A DNA stretch of 64,000 bases from Starkeya sp. ORNL1 (GTDB lineage: Bacteria > Pseudomonadota > Alphaproteobacteria > Rhizobiales > Xanthobacteraceae). The notes under the pieces were generated by a model. That model saw nothing but the letters and a program-made list of their open reading frames with translations, was not told where the DNA came from and did not search any database. This document shows positions 8,051-16,198 of this stretch, in pieces. Location: positions 5,031,001-5,095,000 of the forward strand of contig NZ_CP048834.1 in the NCBI RefSeq assembly GCF_012971745.1, in the 5' to 3' direction. Position numbers and translations under genes: made by a program. Positions within the stretch are counted from its first letter, which is position 1. Every line of letters begins with the position of its first letter.

Positions 8051-8074
8051 TTCCGATCCGGAAGGTGCATTCCG
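8051..8074. promoter_or_regulatory. Candidate operator: TTCCG-N3-CGGAA-N6-TTCCG
   Basis: TTCCG at 8051-8055 and CGGAA at 8059-8063 form a perfect palindrome with a 3-base centre; a third half-site TTCCG follows at 8070-8074. The array lies 133 bases upstream of the E1 alpha start, within the divergent region next to the RpiR-type gene. The bound regulator is not known. Confidence 0.35.
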
Positions 8075-8206
8075 CAGGTGCTCCGACACGCTCCGCTGGA
8101 AGGCAGCGGTGAAACTTTTTTCCTCGACAGTGCAGCCGCGCCAATGCTAAGAACTTTGGCAGCAAGCCTATGTTTTGCATAGCAACCTGAGCAGCGGGTC
8201 GACGCG

Positions 8207-9193
8207 ATGGATGCCCAGCCTGTAAAGTCGAACGCACCCTCTCGCGAACTTCTGGAAAAAATTTTCCGCACCGCCTACAAGATCCGGGTCTTCGAGACCG
8301 AAGGCATCAAACTCTATCGCCAGGGCCTGGTGCGCGGCTATTTCCACCCCTATCTCGGCCAGGAAGGCATCGCCACCGGGGTCTGTGCGGCGCTACGCGA
8401 GGGCGATTTCATCGCCTCCACCCATCGCGGCCACGGCCACTGCATCGCCTGGGGCGCCGATATCCGTCGCATGGTCGCCGAACTGCTGCAGAAGGAGAGC
8501 GGCTACTGCAAGGGCTATGGCGGCTCGATGCACATAGCCGACATCACCAAGGGCAATCTCGGTGCCAATGGTATTGTCGGCGCCGGCACGCCGCTCGGCG
8601 TCGGCGCGGCGCTCGCCAACCAGATCAAGGGTTCGGACGCGGTCACCGTCACCTTCACCACCGATGGCGGCTCGAACAACGGCACCTTCCTGGAATCGCT
8701 GAACCTCGCCGCGATCTGGAACCTCAATTTCATCCTCGTCATCGAGAATAACGGCTACGCCGTCTCGACCCGCATCGAGGAATCCACCCGCGACACCGAC
8801 CTCTACAAGCGCGGCCTCGCCATTGGGGTGGAGAGCCATCAGGTCGACGGCAACGACCCGCTCGCGGTCTACCGCCTGACCGAGGAAGCGGCCGCGACCT
8901 GCCGGGCCGGCAAAGGGCCGGTGCTCATCGAGGCCAAGACCTACCGCCATATGGGCCACCACGTGAACGACCCCGGCAAGTACATGCCGGAGGATCGCCT
9001 CGCTTATTACAAGGCCCGCGATCCGGTGGACCGCGCCCGCGACGCGCTGGTGCAGATGTCCGGCATCGATGCCGGCGAAATCACCGCCATCGAGGCTGAG
9101 ATCCAGGGTGAGTTCGAGGAAGCGGTCGATTTTGCCAAGTCGAGCCGCGAACTGACCGTGGCCGAATTCCACGAATTCGTCGCCCAATACTAA
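8207..9193 (+). CDS. Acetoin/2-oxoacid dehydrogenase E1 component, alpha subunit (set 1)
   Basis: A 328-residue thiamine-diphosphate-dependent E1 alpha subunit resembling AcoA and PdhA. It would form a heterotetramer with the next gene product and decarboxylate or cleave a ketone substrate, passing the acyl group to lipoyl-E2. Signatures include THRGHGHCIAWG, GYGGSMHIAD, and the ThDP motif at 152-159. That motif reads TDGGSNNG instead of the usual GDGAxNQG; the metal-binding Asp153 and the Asn are kept, the first Gly is Thr. The start follows a weak ribosome site. First gene of a three-gene set (gaps of 24 and 42 bases). Confidence 0.88.
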   Translation: MDAQPVKSNAPSRELLEKIFRTAYKIRVFETEGIKLYRQGLVRGYFHPYLGQEGIATGVCAALREGDFIASTHRGHGHCIAWGADIRRMVAELLQKESGYCKGYGGSMHIADITKGNLGANGIVGAGTPLGVGAALANQIKGSDAVTVTFTTDGGSNNGTFLESLNLAAIWNLNFILVIENNGYAVSTRIEESTRDTDLYKRGLAIGVESHQVDGNDPLAVYRLTEEAAATCRAGKGPVLIEAKTYRHMGHHVNDPGKYMPEDRLAYYKARDPVDRARDALVQMSGIDAGEITAIEAEIQGEFEEAVDFAKSSRELTVAEFHEFVAQY

Positions 9194-9217
9194 GAACACT
9201 CGGCCGGGAGAGACGCC

Positions 9218-10225
9218 ATGAGCATGCGCGAGATCATGTACCGTGACGCCTTGCGCGAGGCGCTCGACGAGGAGATGGCGCGCAGCAGCGACGTCTTCAT
9301 TATCGGCGAGGGCATCGCCGAGCGCGGCGGCTCCTACAAGGTGACGGAAGGCCTGCTCGCCAAATACGGCCCGGGGCGGGTGCGCGACACGCCGATCGCG
9401 GAAGCCGGCATGATCGGCGTCGGTGTCGGCGCCGCCATTGCCGGAGCGCGGCCGGTGGTCGAGATCCTCTATATCGATTTTGCCATGCTCGGCATGGACA
9501 TGATCGTCAACCAGGCCGCCAAGTTCCGGCTGATGACCGGCGGCTCGGGCCGCGTGCCGTTCGTGATGCGCACCCAGGGCGGCACCGGCGGCGGCGTCGC
9601 CGCGCAGCATTCGCAAAGCCTCGAAGCGCTATTTTACCACATACCCGGCCTCAAGGTGGTGATGCCCTCGGTGCCCGCCGACGCCAAGGGCCTGCTCAAA
9701 TACGCGCTGCGCCAGGACGATCCGGTAATGTTCCTGGAGCACAAGCACCTCTACATGACCAAGGGGCTGGTGCCGGACGGCGAGCACATCGTCGAATTCG
9801 GCAAGGCCGACATCAAGCGGCCGGGCAAGGACGTCACCCTCATCGCCTGGTCGAACATGATCCCGCGCACGCTGGAGGCGGCGGACGAACTCGCTAAGTC
9901 CGGCATCGAGGCCGAGGTTATCGACCCGCGCACGCTGGTGCCGCTCGACAAGGAAGCGATCCTCAAATCGGTGGCCAAGACCAACCGCGCCGTCATCGTG
10001 CAGGAAGCGGTGCGCCGTGGCGGCGTTGCCTCCGACATCGCCTCGATCATCCAGGAGGAGGCGTTCTACGACCTTGACGCGCCGATCGAGATCGTCGCCG
10101 GCCTCAACATTCCGATCCCGTTCAATCTGGAGCTGGAAAAAGCCAGCGTGCCGCAGAAGGACGACATCGTCGCCGCCGCGCTGCGCAGCCTGCACGCCAA
10201 GCCGCTCGCCCTCGCTGCCGAATAG
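9218..10225 (+). CDS. Acetoin/2-oxoacid dehydrogenase E1 component, beta subunit (set 1)
   Basis: A 335-residue E1 beta subunit (transketolase-like pyrimidine-binding domain about residues 1-175, C-terminal transketolase domain about 195-325). Characteristic stretches are the Glu in GEGIAERGG, DTPIAEAGMIG, and RTQGGTGGG with the following AQHSQSLEA. It starts 24 bases after E1 alpha with a gccgggagagac ribosome site, so the two should be co-translated and assemble as alpha2-beta2. Closest functional relatives by layout are AcoB and PdhB; the substrate is inferred only from the E2 type. Confidence 0.88.
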   Translation: MSMREIMYRDALREALDEEMARSSDVFIIGEGIAERGGSYKVTEGLLAKYGPGRVRDTPIAEAGMIGVGVGAAIAGARPVVEILYIDFAMLGMDMIVNQAAKFRLMTGGSGRVPFVMRTQGGTGGGVAAQHSQSLEALFYHIPGLKVVMPSVPADAKGLLKYALRQDDPVMFLEHKHLYMTKGLVPDGEHIVEFGKADIKRPGKDVTLIAWSNMIPRTLEAADELAKSGIEAEVIDPRTLVPLDKEAILKSVAKTNRAVIVQEAVRRGGVASDIASIIQEEAFYDLDAPIEIVAGLNIPIPFNLELEKASVPQKDDIVAAALRSLHAKPLALAAE

Positions 10226-10267
10226 CACCGGGCAAAGGGTCGGAGAGAGACGGGGCGGAGAGACAAG

Positions 10268-11548
10268 ATGGCAAATCCCATTCTGGTGCCGCAGGTCGGC
10301 CAGGACCTCACCGAAGGCAAGGTCGTTGGGCTGTTCGTCAAGCCGGGCGACACGGTGAAGAAAGGCGACGTCGTCGCCGAGGTGGAATCCGAAAAGGCGA
10401 GCTTCGAGGTCGAGGCCTTCGATTCCGGGGTGGTGCTCGACGTGCTCTACAAGGTCGGCGATCTCGCCACCGTGCTGGAGCCGCTGATGTTCCTCGGCCA
10501 GCCCGGCGAAAGCCTTGCCAAAGCCGAGCTGGAGCCGAGCCACAGCATTGCTGAAGTCATGCCAGCCATTGCGGTGACTGAGGCGCGGTCGGACGAGGTG
10601 CACCGTTCCTCGCCGCTGGCGCGGCGACTGGCGGCACGGGCCGGGCTCGACTTGTCGCGTCTTGCCGGCACCGGCACCAAAGGCGCGGTGGTGAAGCGCG
10701 ACATCGATGCGGCGCTGGCGGCGCGCGGTAACGCGCCAGTTGCGCCCGTGGCGCCTGCGCCGGTTGCCGCGGTCACCGCAGACGCCAGCCGGCTCGCCAT
10801 CAAGACCTTGCAGAACGGTACCGGCGATCCCGTGGTGTTCCTCCATGGCTTTGGCGCAGAACTTGCGGCTTGGCGGCCTTTCGTACCGCATGTCGGGGTC
10901 GGCAATCCGATGCTGGCGCTCGATCTGCCGGCGCACGGCGCCTTGGTGGACCAGCCGATCGCCGATTTCGACATGCTGGTGGACAGCGTCGCGGCGGCGC
11001 TGACGGCGGCAGGGCTCACACGCCTCCATCTGGTCGGTCATTCGCTCGGCGCCGCCGTGGCGACGGCGCTTGCCGCTAGCGGCAGCCTCAATGTGCGCTC
11101 GCTCAGCCTGATCGCACCGGCTGGTCTCGGACCGAAGATCAATGGCGATTTCATCGCCGGCTTCCTCGCCGCCACTAGCGAGCCGGCGCTGAAGAGCTGG
11201 ATGACCATTCTGGTGCGCGATCCGGCGAACCTGCCGGGTGCCATGGTGCGCGCCACCCTCAGTGGGCGCGACGGCACCAATGTCGCCGCCAACCAGGCGC
11301 GGCTCGCCGCGGGGATTTTCGCGGGTAGTACCCAGCTGTTCTCGGTGCGCGAGGCGCTGGCGCGCTTCGGCGGACCGGTGCGCATCATTGTCGGGCGCGA
11401 GGATCCCATCATTCCGCCCGAGCATTCCGACCTGCTGCCGGGCCATGTCGCGCTCCACCGGCTGCCGCAAGTCGGCCATCTCCCGCAATTGGAGGCCGCC
11501 GCGCTCGCCGGCCGGCTGGTCGCCGAGACGGTGCGGGCCGCGGGCTGA
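10268..11548 (+). CDS. Acetoin-dehydrogenase-type E2: lipoyl, E3-binding and alpha/beta-hydrolase domains (set 1)
   Basis: A 426-residue E2 with three parts. The lipoyl domain (about 1-80) carries the lipoylated Lys in VESEKASFEV. A peripheral-subunit-binding domain follows (about 115-155, SPLARRLAARAGLDLSRLAG and GTKGAVVKRDI). The C-terminal half is an alpha/beta hydrolase (HGFG oxyanion region, nucleophile in VGHSLG, Asp in GREDP, His in VGHLPQ). The normal chloramphenicol-acetyltransferase-like core with HxxxD is absent, as in AcoC of acetoin dehydrogenases. It differs from the set 2 E2 by having the subunit-binding domain. A Pro/Ala-rich linker joins the parts. Confidence 0.87.
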   Translation: MANPILVPQVGQDLTEGKVVGLFVKPGDTVKKGDVVAEVESEKASFEVEAFDSGVVLDVLYKVGDLATVLEPLMFLGQPGESLAKAELEPSHSIAEVMPAIAVTEARSDEVHRSSPLARRLAARAGLDLSRLAGTGTKGAVVKRDIDAALAARGNAPVAPVAPAPVAAVTADASRLAIKTLQNGTGDPVVFLHGFGAELAAWRPFVPHVGVGNPMLALDLPAHGALVDQPIADFDMLVDSVAAALTAAGLTRLHLVGHSLGAAVATALAASGSLNVRSLSLIAPAGLGPKINGDFIAGFLAATSEPALKSWMTILVRDPANLPGAMVRATLSGRDGTNVAANQARLAAGIFAGSTQLFSVREALARFGGPVRIIVGREDPIIPPEHSDLLPGHVALHRLPQVGHLPQLEAAALAGRLVAETVRAAG

Positions 11549-11675
11549 GACTATGAGTGAAAAACTTTCCACCGGTATCGTGGCTGTGAGCTAGACTGGG
11601 TCTGCGAGGTGCGGGCGCCGGCGTGAAGCGGGGATACATCCGCCGGCCGAAAAGCGTTTGCACCGCGCACGAGGA

Positions 11676-11752
11676 ACGATCTCGGGAGGATCGTCATGGG
11701 ATACAGACGGGCAACGCCACGGAGCGGGGTGCTTTTCCCCGCGCGCCGGTAG
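11676..11752 (+). other. Hairpin and 18-codon mini-ORF just upstream of acoX
   Basis: A short stem (acgatc 11676-11681 with gatcgt 11689-11694) exposes a gggagg ribosome site in or next to its loop. An ATG at 11696 then opens an 18-codon frame (MGYRRATPRSGVLFPARR) ending in TAG at 11750-11752, 5 bases before the acoX start and in a different frame. It could be a coupled leader peptide; coding status is unproven. Confidence 0.35.
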
Positions 11753-11757
11753 CGCCG

Positions 11758-12801
11758 ATGGCGGCGCTGGTCGGCATCATCGCCAATCCGGTGTCGGCGC
11801 GCGACATTCGCCGGGTCGTCGCCAATGCCAGCAGCCTGCAGGTCACCGACCGCGCCAACATCGTGCTGCGGGCGCTGGCGGCGCTGCGTGCGACCGGTGT
11901 CGACGAGGTGGTGATGATGCCCGAGCGCGGCGGCATCATGCACCACGTCACCCGCGGCATAGAGCGCTCGCTCGCTCTCAAGGAGGCGCGCTTCCCGAAG
12001 CTCTCCTTCCTCGACATGAAGGTCACCGGCACGGTCGAGGATACCCGCCGCGCGGCCAAGGCGATGCATGAGCGCGGTGTCGCCGCCATCATCGTGCTCG
12101 GGGGCGACGGCACACATCGCGCGGTGGTCGGCGAATGCGGCGCGGTGCCGATCGCCGGCATCTCCACCGGCACCAACAATGCCTTTCCCGAACACCGCGA
12201 GCCGACCATCACCGGCATGGCGACCGGGCTGGCCGTCTCCGGCCTTGTCCCGAAGGCCGTCGCCTTCGCGCAGAACAAGACCATCCATGTCAGCGTCGAC
12301 GGCGAGCCGCCGGAGATCGCGCTGGTCGATGTCGCCATCGTCACCGACCGTTATGTCGGGGCGCGGGCGCTGTGGCGCACCGAGACCTTCCGCGAATTGT
12401 TCGTCACCTTCGCCGATCCCGAGGTGATCGGCATGGCCGCCATTGCCGGCCTAGTCGAGCCGGTCGGCCGCGACGAGCCGGGTGGGCTGCATGTGGCGCT
12501 CGCGCCCGCGGACGTCGCCACATCGGTGGTGCGTGCGCCCATCGGGCCGGGGCTAGTGGAAGCCATCGGCATCGAGGCGTGGCGGCGCATGCCGGCCGGC
12601 GTCACCTTTGCGCCCGTGTTGGGTGCCGGCGCTATCGCGCTCGATGGCGAGCGCGAGCTGTTCTTCGACGCCCATCAGGGTGTCGCCATCACCTTGCACG
12701 ACAACGCATTCCAGACCGTCAACGTCGGCGCCGTCATGCGCTTTGCTGCCGCCCACGGCCTGATGCGCGAGGGCGTGCGCAGCCTCGTCTCCCAACCATA
12801 A
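11758..12801 (+). CDS. acoX: AcoX-type protein (ATP-NAD kinase fold)
   Basis: A 347-residue protein of the ATP-NAD kinase superfamily. The kinase signature GGDGTHR and the STGTNN stretch are intact. AcoX homologues are encoded within acetoin catabolic operons of other bacteria, but their reaction is unestablished. I chose the ATG at 11758 because MAALVGIIANPVSARD begins at the conserved first strand; an open frame continues 45 codons upstream but has no family-like sequence. The start lacks its own strong ribosome site and follows a mini-ORF by 5 bases. The gene lies between the two E1/E2 sets and is followed 20 bases later by E1 alpha of set 2. Confidence 0.85.
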   Translation: MAALVGIIANPVSARDIRRVVANASSLQVTDRANIVLRALAALRATGVDEVVMMPERGGIMHHVTRGIERSLALKEARFPKLSFLDMKVTGTVEDTRRAAKAMHERGVAAIIVLGGDGTHRAVVGECGAVPIAGISTGTNNAFPEHREPTITGMATGLAVSGLVPKAVAFAQNKTIHVSVDGEPPEIALVDVAIVTDRYVGARALWRTETFRELFVTFADPEVIGMAAIAGLVEPVGRDEPGGLHVALAPADVATSVVRAPIGPGLVEAIGIEAWRRMPAGVTFAPVLGAGAIALDGERELFFDAHQGVAITLHDNAFQTVNVGAVMRFAAAHGLMREGVRSLVSQP

Positions 12802-12821
12802 AAACTCAGGAGGAAACCAGC

Positions 12822-13805
12822 ATGTCGAACAATCCCTTCCCATTGTCCAAGGAAGAACTGCTCGCGGCCTACAAGACCATGCGGACCATCCGCGAGTTCG
12901 AGGAGCGGCTGCATGTGGAGTTCGCCAAGGGCGACATTCCCGGCTTCGTCCATCTGTATGCCGGTGAGGAAGCCTGCGCGACCGGCATCATGAGCCACCT
13001 CACCGATGTCGACCGCATCGCCTCCACCCATCGCGGCCACGGCCATTGCATCGCCAAGGGCGTCGACGTTCACGAGATGATGGCGGAGATCTATGGCAAG
13101 GCGACCGGCTCGTGCCGCGGCAAGGGCGGCTCGATGCACATTGCCGACCTCTCCAAGGGCATGATGGGCGCCAATGGCATTCTCGGCGCCGGCGCGCCGC
13201 TGATCTGCGGCGCCGGCCTAGCTGCAAAATTCCGCGGCGATGGCGGGGTGGGCATCACCTTCTTCGGCGACGGCGCCTCCAACCAGGGCACGGTTCTGGA
13301 GAGCATGAACCTTGCCGCCATCTGGAACCTGCCGGTGGTCTTCGTGGTCGAGAATAACGGCTATGCCGAAGCCACCTCGGTCGACTACGCCACGGCAGTG
13401 GACAGCTATGTCGACCGCGCCTCGGGCTTTGGGCTGCCGGGCGTGACTGTGGACGGTACCGATTTCTTCGCGGTGCATGAAGCGGCCGGCGAGATCATCA
13501 AGCGCGCCCGGGAAGGCGGCGGACCGGCGCTGCTGGAATGCAAGATGATCCGCTTTTTCGGCCATTTCGAGGGTGATGCCCAGACCTACAAGGCCAAGGG
13601 CGAGAACGACTACAACCGCGCCAATCGCGACTGCATCAAGATGTTCTCGAGCCGGGTGACGCAGGCCGGCGTGATCGTCGACGCCGAGCTCAACATGATC
13701 GACCGCGAGGTGGCGTCTTTGATCGACGATGCGGTGGCCTCCGCCAAGGCGGCACCGCTGCCGACGGCGCGCGAGCTCACCACCGACGTCTATGTCGCCT
13801 ACTGA
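12822..13805 (+). CDS. acoA: Acetoin dehydrogenase E1 component, alpha subunit (set 2)
   Basis: A 327-residue ThDP-dependent E1 alpha. The ThDP motif is canonical, GDGASNQG with Asp150, ending in VVENNGYAEA. Other signatures are THRGHGHCIAKG and GKGGSMHIAD. The ATG at 12822 follows aggaggaaacc, a strong ribosome site; a much longer open frame upstream is a shadow of acoX. It is clearly paralogous to the set 1 subunit and is followed 26 bases later by its beta subunit. Presence beside acoX and an AcoC-like E2 supports acetoin (or a similar alpha-hydroxyketone) as substrate, by analogy. Confidence 0.9.
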   Translation: MSNNPFPLSKEELLAAYKTMRTIREFEERLHVEFAKGDIPGFVHLYAGEEACATGIMSHLTDVDRIASTHRGHGHCIAKGVDVHEMMAEIYGKATGSCRGKGGSMHIADLSKGMMGANGILGAGAPLICGAGLAAKFRGDGGVGITFFGDGASNQGTVLESMNLAAIWNLPVVFVVENNGYAEATSVDYATAVDSYVDRASGFGLPGVTVDGTDFFAVHEAAGEIIKRAREGGGPALLECKMIRFFGHFEGDAQTYKAKGENDYNRANRDCIKMFSSRVTQAGVIVDAELNMIDREVASLIDDAVASAKAAPLPTARELTTDVYVAY

Positions 13806-13831
13806 CATCAAGAAGATCCGGAGGAAAAACC

Positions 13832-14851
13832 ATGGCCCGCAAGATCAGCATGAAGCAGGCGATCAATGAGGCGCTGGACCTCGAGATGCGCCGCGATCCC
13901 ACCGTCATCGTCATGGGCGAGGACATCGTCGGCGGCTCCGGCGCGCCCGGCGAGATGGACGCCTGGGGCGGCGTGCAGGGCGTCACCAAGGGGCTCTACG
14001 GCAAGCACGGCAACCGCGTGATGGATACGCCGCTGTCGGAGAGCGCCTATATCGGCGCCGCCATCGGCGCGGCGGCCTGCGGCATGCGCCCGGTGGCGGA
14101 ACTGATGTTCCTCGACTTCATGGGCGTGTGCTTCGACCAGATCCTGAACCAGGCGGCGAAGTTCAAATACATGTTCGGCGGCAAGGCCAAGACGCCGGTG
14201 GTGATCCGCGCCATGGTCGGCGCCGGCTATCGCGCCGCCGCCCAGCACTCGCAGATGCTGACCCCGCTCTTTACCCATGTGCCGGGATTGAAGGTGGTGT
14301 GCCCGTCCAACGCCTATGACGCCAAGGGCCTGCTGATCCAGTCGATCCGCGACGATGATCCGGTGATCTTCTGCGAGCACAAGAACCTCTATGGGCTGCT
14401 GGAAGATGTGCCGGAGGAGGCCTATGCCATCCCGTTCGGCGAGGCGAACGTGGTGCGCGAGGGCAAGGACGTCACCATCGTCGCCTATGGGCTGATGGTG
14501 CACAAGGCGCTGGAGGCGGCATCCAAGCTCGCCGCCAACCGCATCGAGGCCGAGGTGATCGATTTGCGCACGCTCTCCCCGATCGATTGGGACACCATCA
14601 TCGAGAGCGTGGAGAAGACCGGCCGGCTGGTGGTGGTCGACGAGGCGCATCCGCGCTGCTCGATCGCCGGCGACGTGCTGGCCTTCGTGGCGCAGGAGGC
14701 GTTCGGCGCACTGAAGGCGGCGCCGCAAATGGTCACCGCGCCGCATGCGCCGGTGCCGTTCTCGCCGGCGCTGGAGGACCTCTACATCCCCTCCGCCGAC
14801 GTCATTGCCGCCGCGGTCGCCAAGACCAACGCCCGCGCCCTCGCGGCATGA
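13832..14851 (+). CDS. acoB: Acetoin dehydrogenase E1 component, beta subunit (set 2)
   Basis: A 339-residue E1 beta subunit with the transketolase-type pyrimidine domain (Glu in MGEDIVGGSGAPG, DTPLSESAYIG) and a C-terminal transketolase domain (EAEVIDLRTLSPIDW). The start follows ggaggaaaaacc. It is paralogous to the set 1 beta subunit but is not a recent copy, since the two proteins differ at many positions. A repeat element separates it from the set 2 E2 gene, which may reduce or delay expression of the latter. Confidence 0.9.
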   Translation: MARKISMKQAINEALDLEMRRDPTVIVMGEDIVGGSGAPGEMDAWGGVQGVTKGLYGKHGNRVMDTPLSESAYIGAAIGAAACGMRPVAELMFLDFMGVCFDQILNQAAKFKYMFGGKAKTPVVIRAMVGAGYRAAAQHSQMLTPLFTHVPGLKVVCPSNAYDAKGLLIQSIRDDDPVIFCEHKNLYGLLEDVPEEAYAIPFGEANVVREGKDVTIVAYGLMVHKALEAASKLAANRIEAEVIDLRTLSPIDWDTIIESVEKTGRLVVVDEAHPRCSIAGDVLAFVAQEAFGALKAAPQMVTAPHAPVPFSPALEDLYIPSADVIAAAVAKTNARALAA

Positions 14852-14877
14852 GGGCGAGGCCGCATTCCTAGGCGGTC

Positions 14878-14960
14878 GTCATCCCCGGGCTTGTCCCGGG
14901 GATCTCGGCCTCTGATGCGTGTCGGGAATCGAGATCCCCGGCACAAGGCCGGGGATGACG
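14878..14960. repeat. Palindromic repeat inside the set 2 operon (family B relative)
   Basis: Inverted arms gtcatccccgggcttgtccc and ggcacaaggccggggatgac surround a smaller inner inverted repeat (ggggatctcg and cgagatcccc). It resembles family B in its gtcatcccc/ggggatgac ends but not in its interior. It lies in the 141-base gap between acoB and acoC, so it sits in the polycistronic RNA. Confidence 0.75.
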
Positions 14961-14992
14961 GTCGACCGAGATTCTGACCTGAGGAAACAACG

Positions 14993-16108
14993 ATGCTGGA
15001 TGAACGCATTAAACCCATCGTCATGCCCAAATGGGGGCTGTCGATGTCCGAGGGCAAGGTGACCGGCTGGCTGAAGCGGCCGGGCTCCAAGGTCGCGGTC
15101 GGCGAGGAATTGCTCGAGGTCGAGACCGAGAAGATCGCCGGGGTGGTCGAGGCCGGCGACGCCGGCACGCTGCGCCGCGTGCTGGGCGAGCCGGACACTG
15201 TCTATCCGATCAAGGCGCTGCTCGGCGTGCTGGCGGACGACGACGTGCCGGACGCCGACATCGACGCCTTCGTCGCGGGTTATGTGGCACCCGCTGCCGA
15301 TGACGAGGAAAGCGAGGAAGCCGGCCCGAGCTATGAGTTCGTCGAGACCCCGGCCGGGCGGCTGCGCTACGCCAAACGCGGTGAGGGCGGCGAGACCGTG
15401 GTGCTGATCCACGGCTTCGGTGGCGACCTCGACAATTGGCTGTTCAATATCGATGCGCTGACCGGCGCCGGCACCGTCTATGCGCTCGATCTGCCCGGTC
15501 ACGGGCAGTCGGGGAAGGCGCTCAAGGATGCCAGCCTCAAGGGGCTGTCAGCCGCGTTGCTCGGCTTCATGGACGCGCTCGGCATCGCCAAGGCGCACCT
15601 TGTCGGCCATTCGATGGGCGGCGCGGTGGCGCTGCGCACCGCCATCGACCATCCGGACCGGGTGGCCTCGCTTGCCCTGATCAGCTCGGCCGGACTCGGG
15701 CCGGATATCAATGCCGGCTACATAGACGGCTTTGTTTCCTCCACCTCCCGGCGCGACCTGAAGCCGGTGCTGGAACAGCTGTTCGAGGACCCCGGCCTCG
15801 TCAGCCGCCAGCTGGTCGATGACGTGCTGAAGTACAAGCGCATCGACGGTGTGGACACTGCCCTCTCCGCACTCGCCGCCAAGCTGTTCCCCGGCGGTCG
15901 CCAGACCGACCAGCTCGCCGGCGAGGCCGGCAGCCTGCCGCCGGTGCTCATCATCTTTGGCGCGGGCGACCGCGTCATACCGGCCGCGCATGCCGGCGCG
16001 CTCGGCCCGGCGGCTAAGGTCGAAGTGATCGAGGGCGCCGGCCATATGGTGCAGATGGAGAAGGCCAGCCGCGTCAACGAGCTGCTGCTCGGCCAGATCC
16101 GCCGCTAG
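14993..16108 (+). CDS. acoC: Acetoin-dehydrogenase-type E2: lipoyl plus alpha/beta-hydrolase (set 2)
   Basis: A 371-residue E2 with an N-terminal lipoyl domain (about 5-82, lipoyl Lys in VETEKIAGVV) and a C-terminal alpha/beta hydrolase (HGFGG, nucleophile in VGHSMGG, Asp in GAGDRVIP, His in GAGHMVQ). The length and two-domain layout match AcoC of known acetoin dehydrogenases. Unlike the set 1 E2 it has no E3/E1-binding domain between the two parts, only an acidic linker (ADDEESEEA). The start follows gaggaaacaac. A strong terminator begins 16 bases after the stop. Confidence 0.9.
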   Translation: MLDERIKPIVMPKWGLSMSEGKVTGWLKRPGSKVAVGEELLEVETEKIAGVVEAGDAGTLRRVLGEPDTVYPIKALLGVLADDDVPDADIDAFVAGYVAPAADDEESEEAGPSYEFVETPAGRLRYAKRGEGGETVVLIHGFGGDLDNWLFNIDALTGAGTVYALDLPGHGQSGKALKDASLKGLSAALLGFMDALGIAKAHLVGHSMGGAVALRTAIDHPDRVASLALISSAGLGPDINAGYIDGFVSSTSRRDLKPVLEQLFEDPGLVSRQLVDDVLKYKRIDGVDTALSALAAKLFPGGRQTDQLAGEAGSLPPVLIIFGAGDRVIPAAHAGALGPAAKVEVIEGAGHMVQMEKASRVNELLLGQIRR

Positions 16109-16124
16109 AGCCTTCGTGAACCGG

Positions 16125-16163
16125 ATACGGCGATGTGCTCGATTGCACATCGCCGTATTTTTT
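16125..16163 (+). terminator. Rho-independent terminator after the acetoin-dehydrogenase-like operons
   Basis: A perfect 14-base-pair stem (16125-16138 atacggcgatgtgc with 16145-16158) with a 6-base loop is followed directly by a run of T. This is the clearest intrinsic terminator in the window. It also argues against the longer upstream start of the next gene, which would place its start codon inside the stem. Confidence 0.92.
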
Positions 16164-16198
16164 GGGATCACGGGTCGGTCGGGGCGAGGAGAACGGGC

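Larger units (their letters stand above)
7819..8206. promoter_or_regulatory. Divergent intergenic control region between rpiR-type gene and E1 alpha
   Basis: A 388-base gene-free stretch between divergently transcribed genes. It contains a dispersed hairpin element at 7862-7908, a three-half-site TTCCG/CGGAA array at 8051-8074, and a small palindrome (ctatg-N5-catag, near 8168-8182) just before the E1 alpha start. A possible -35 (ttggca, 8156-8161) is present, but no convincing -10 follows. I found no sigma-54 (-24/-12) element, although many acetoin operons use one. Confidence 0.45.

Noticed and set aside
7819..8206. Sigma-54 promoter for the acetoin-dehydrogenase-like operon
   Set aside because: GG and GC pairs such as ttggca near 8156 and ttttgca near 8173 are 17 bases apart instead of 10, and no other pair in the region fits.
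16133..16198. Longer N-terminus of the sorbosone-dehydrogenase-like protein
   Set aside because: The start codon would lie in the stem of a strong terminator, and the internal ATG at 16199 has a good ribosome site.
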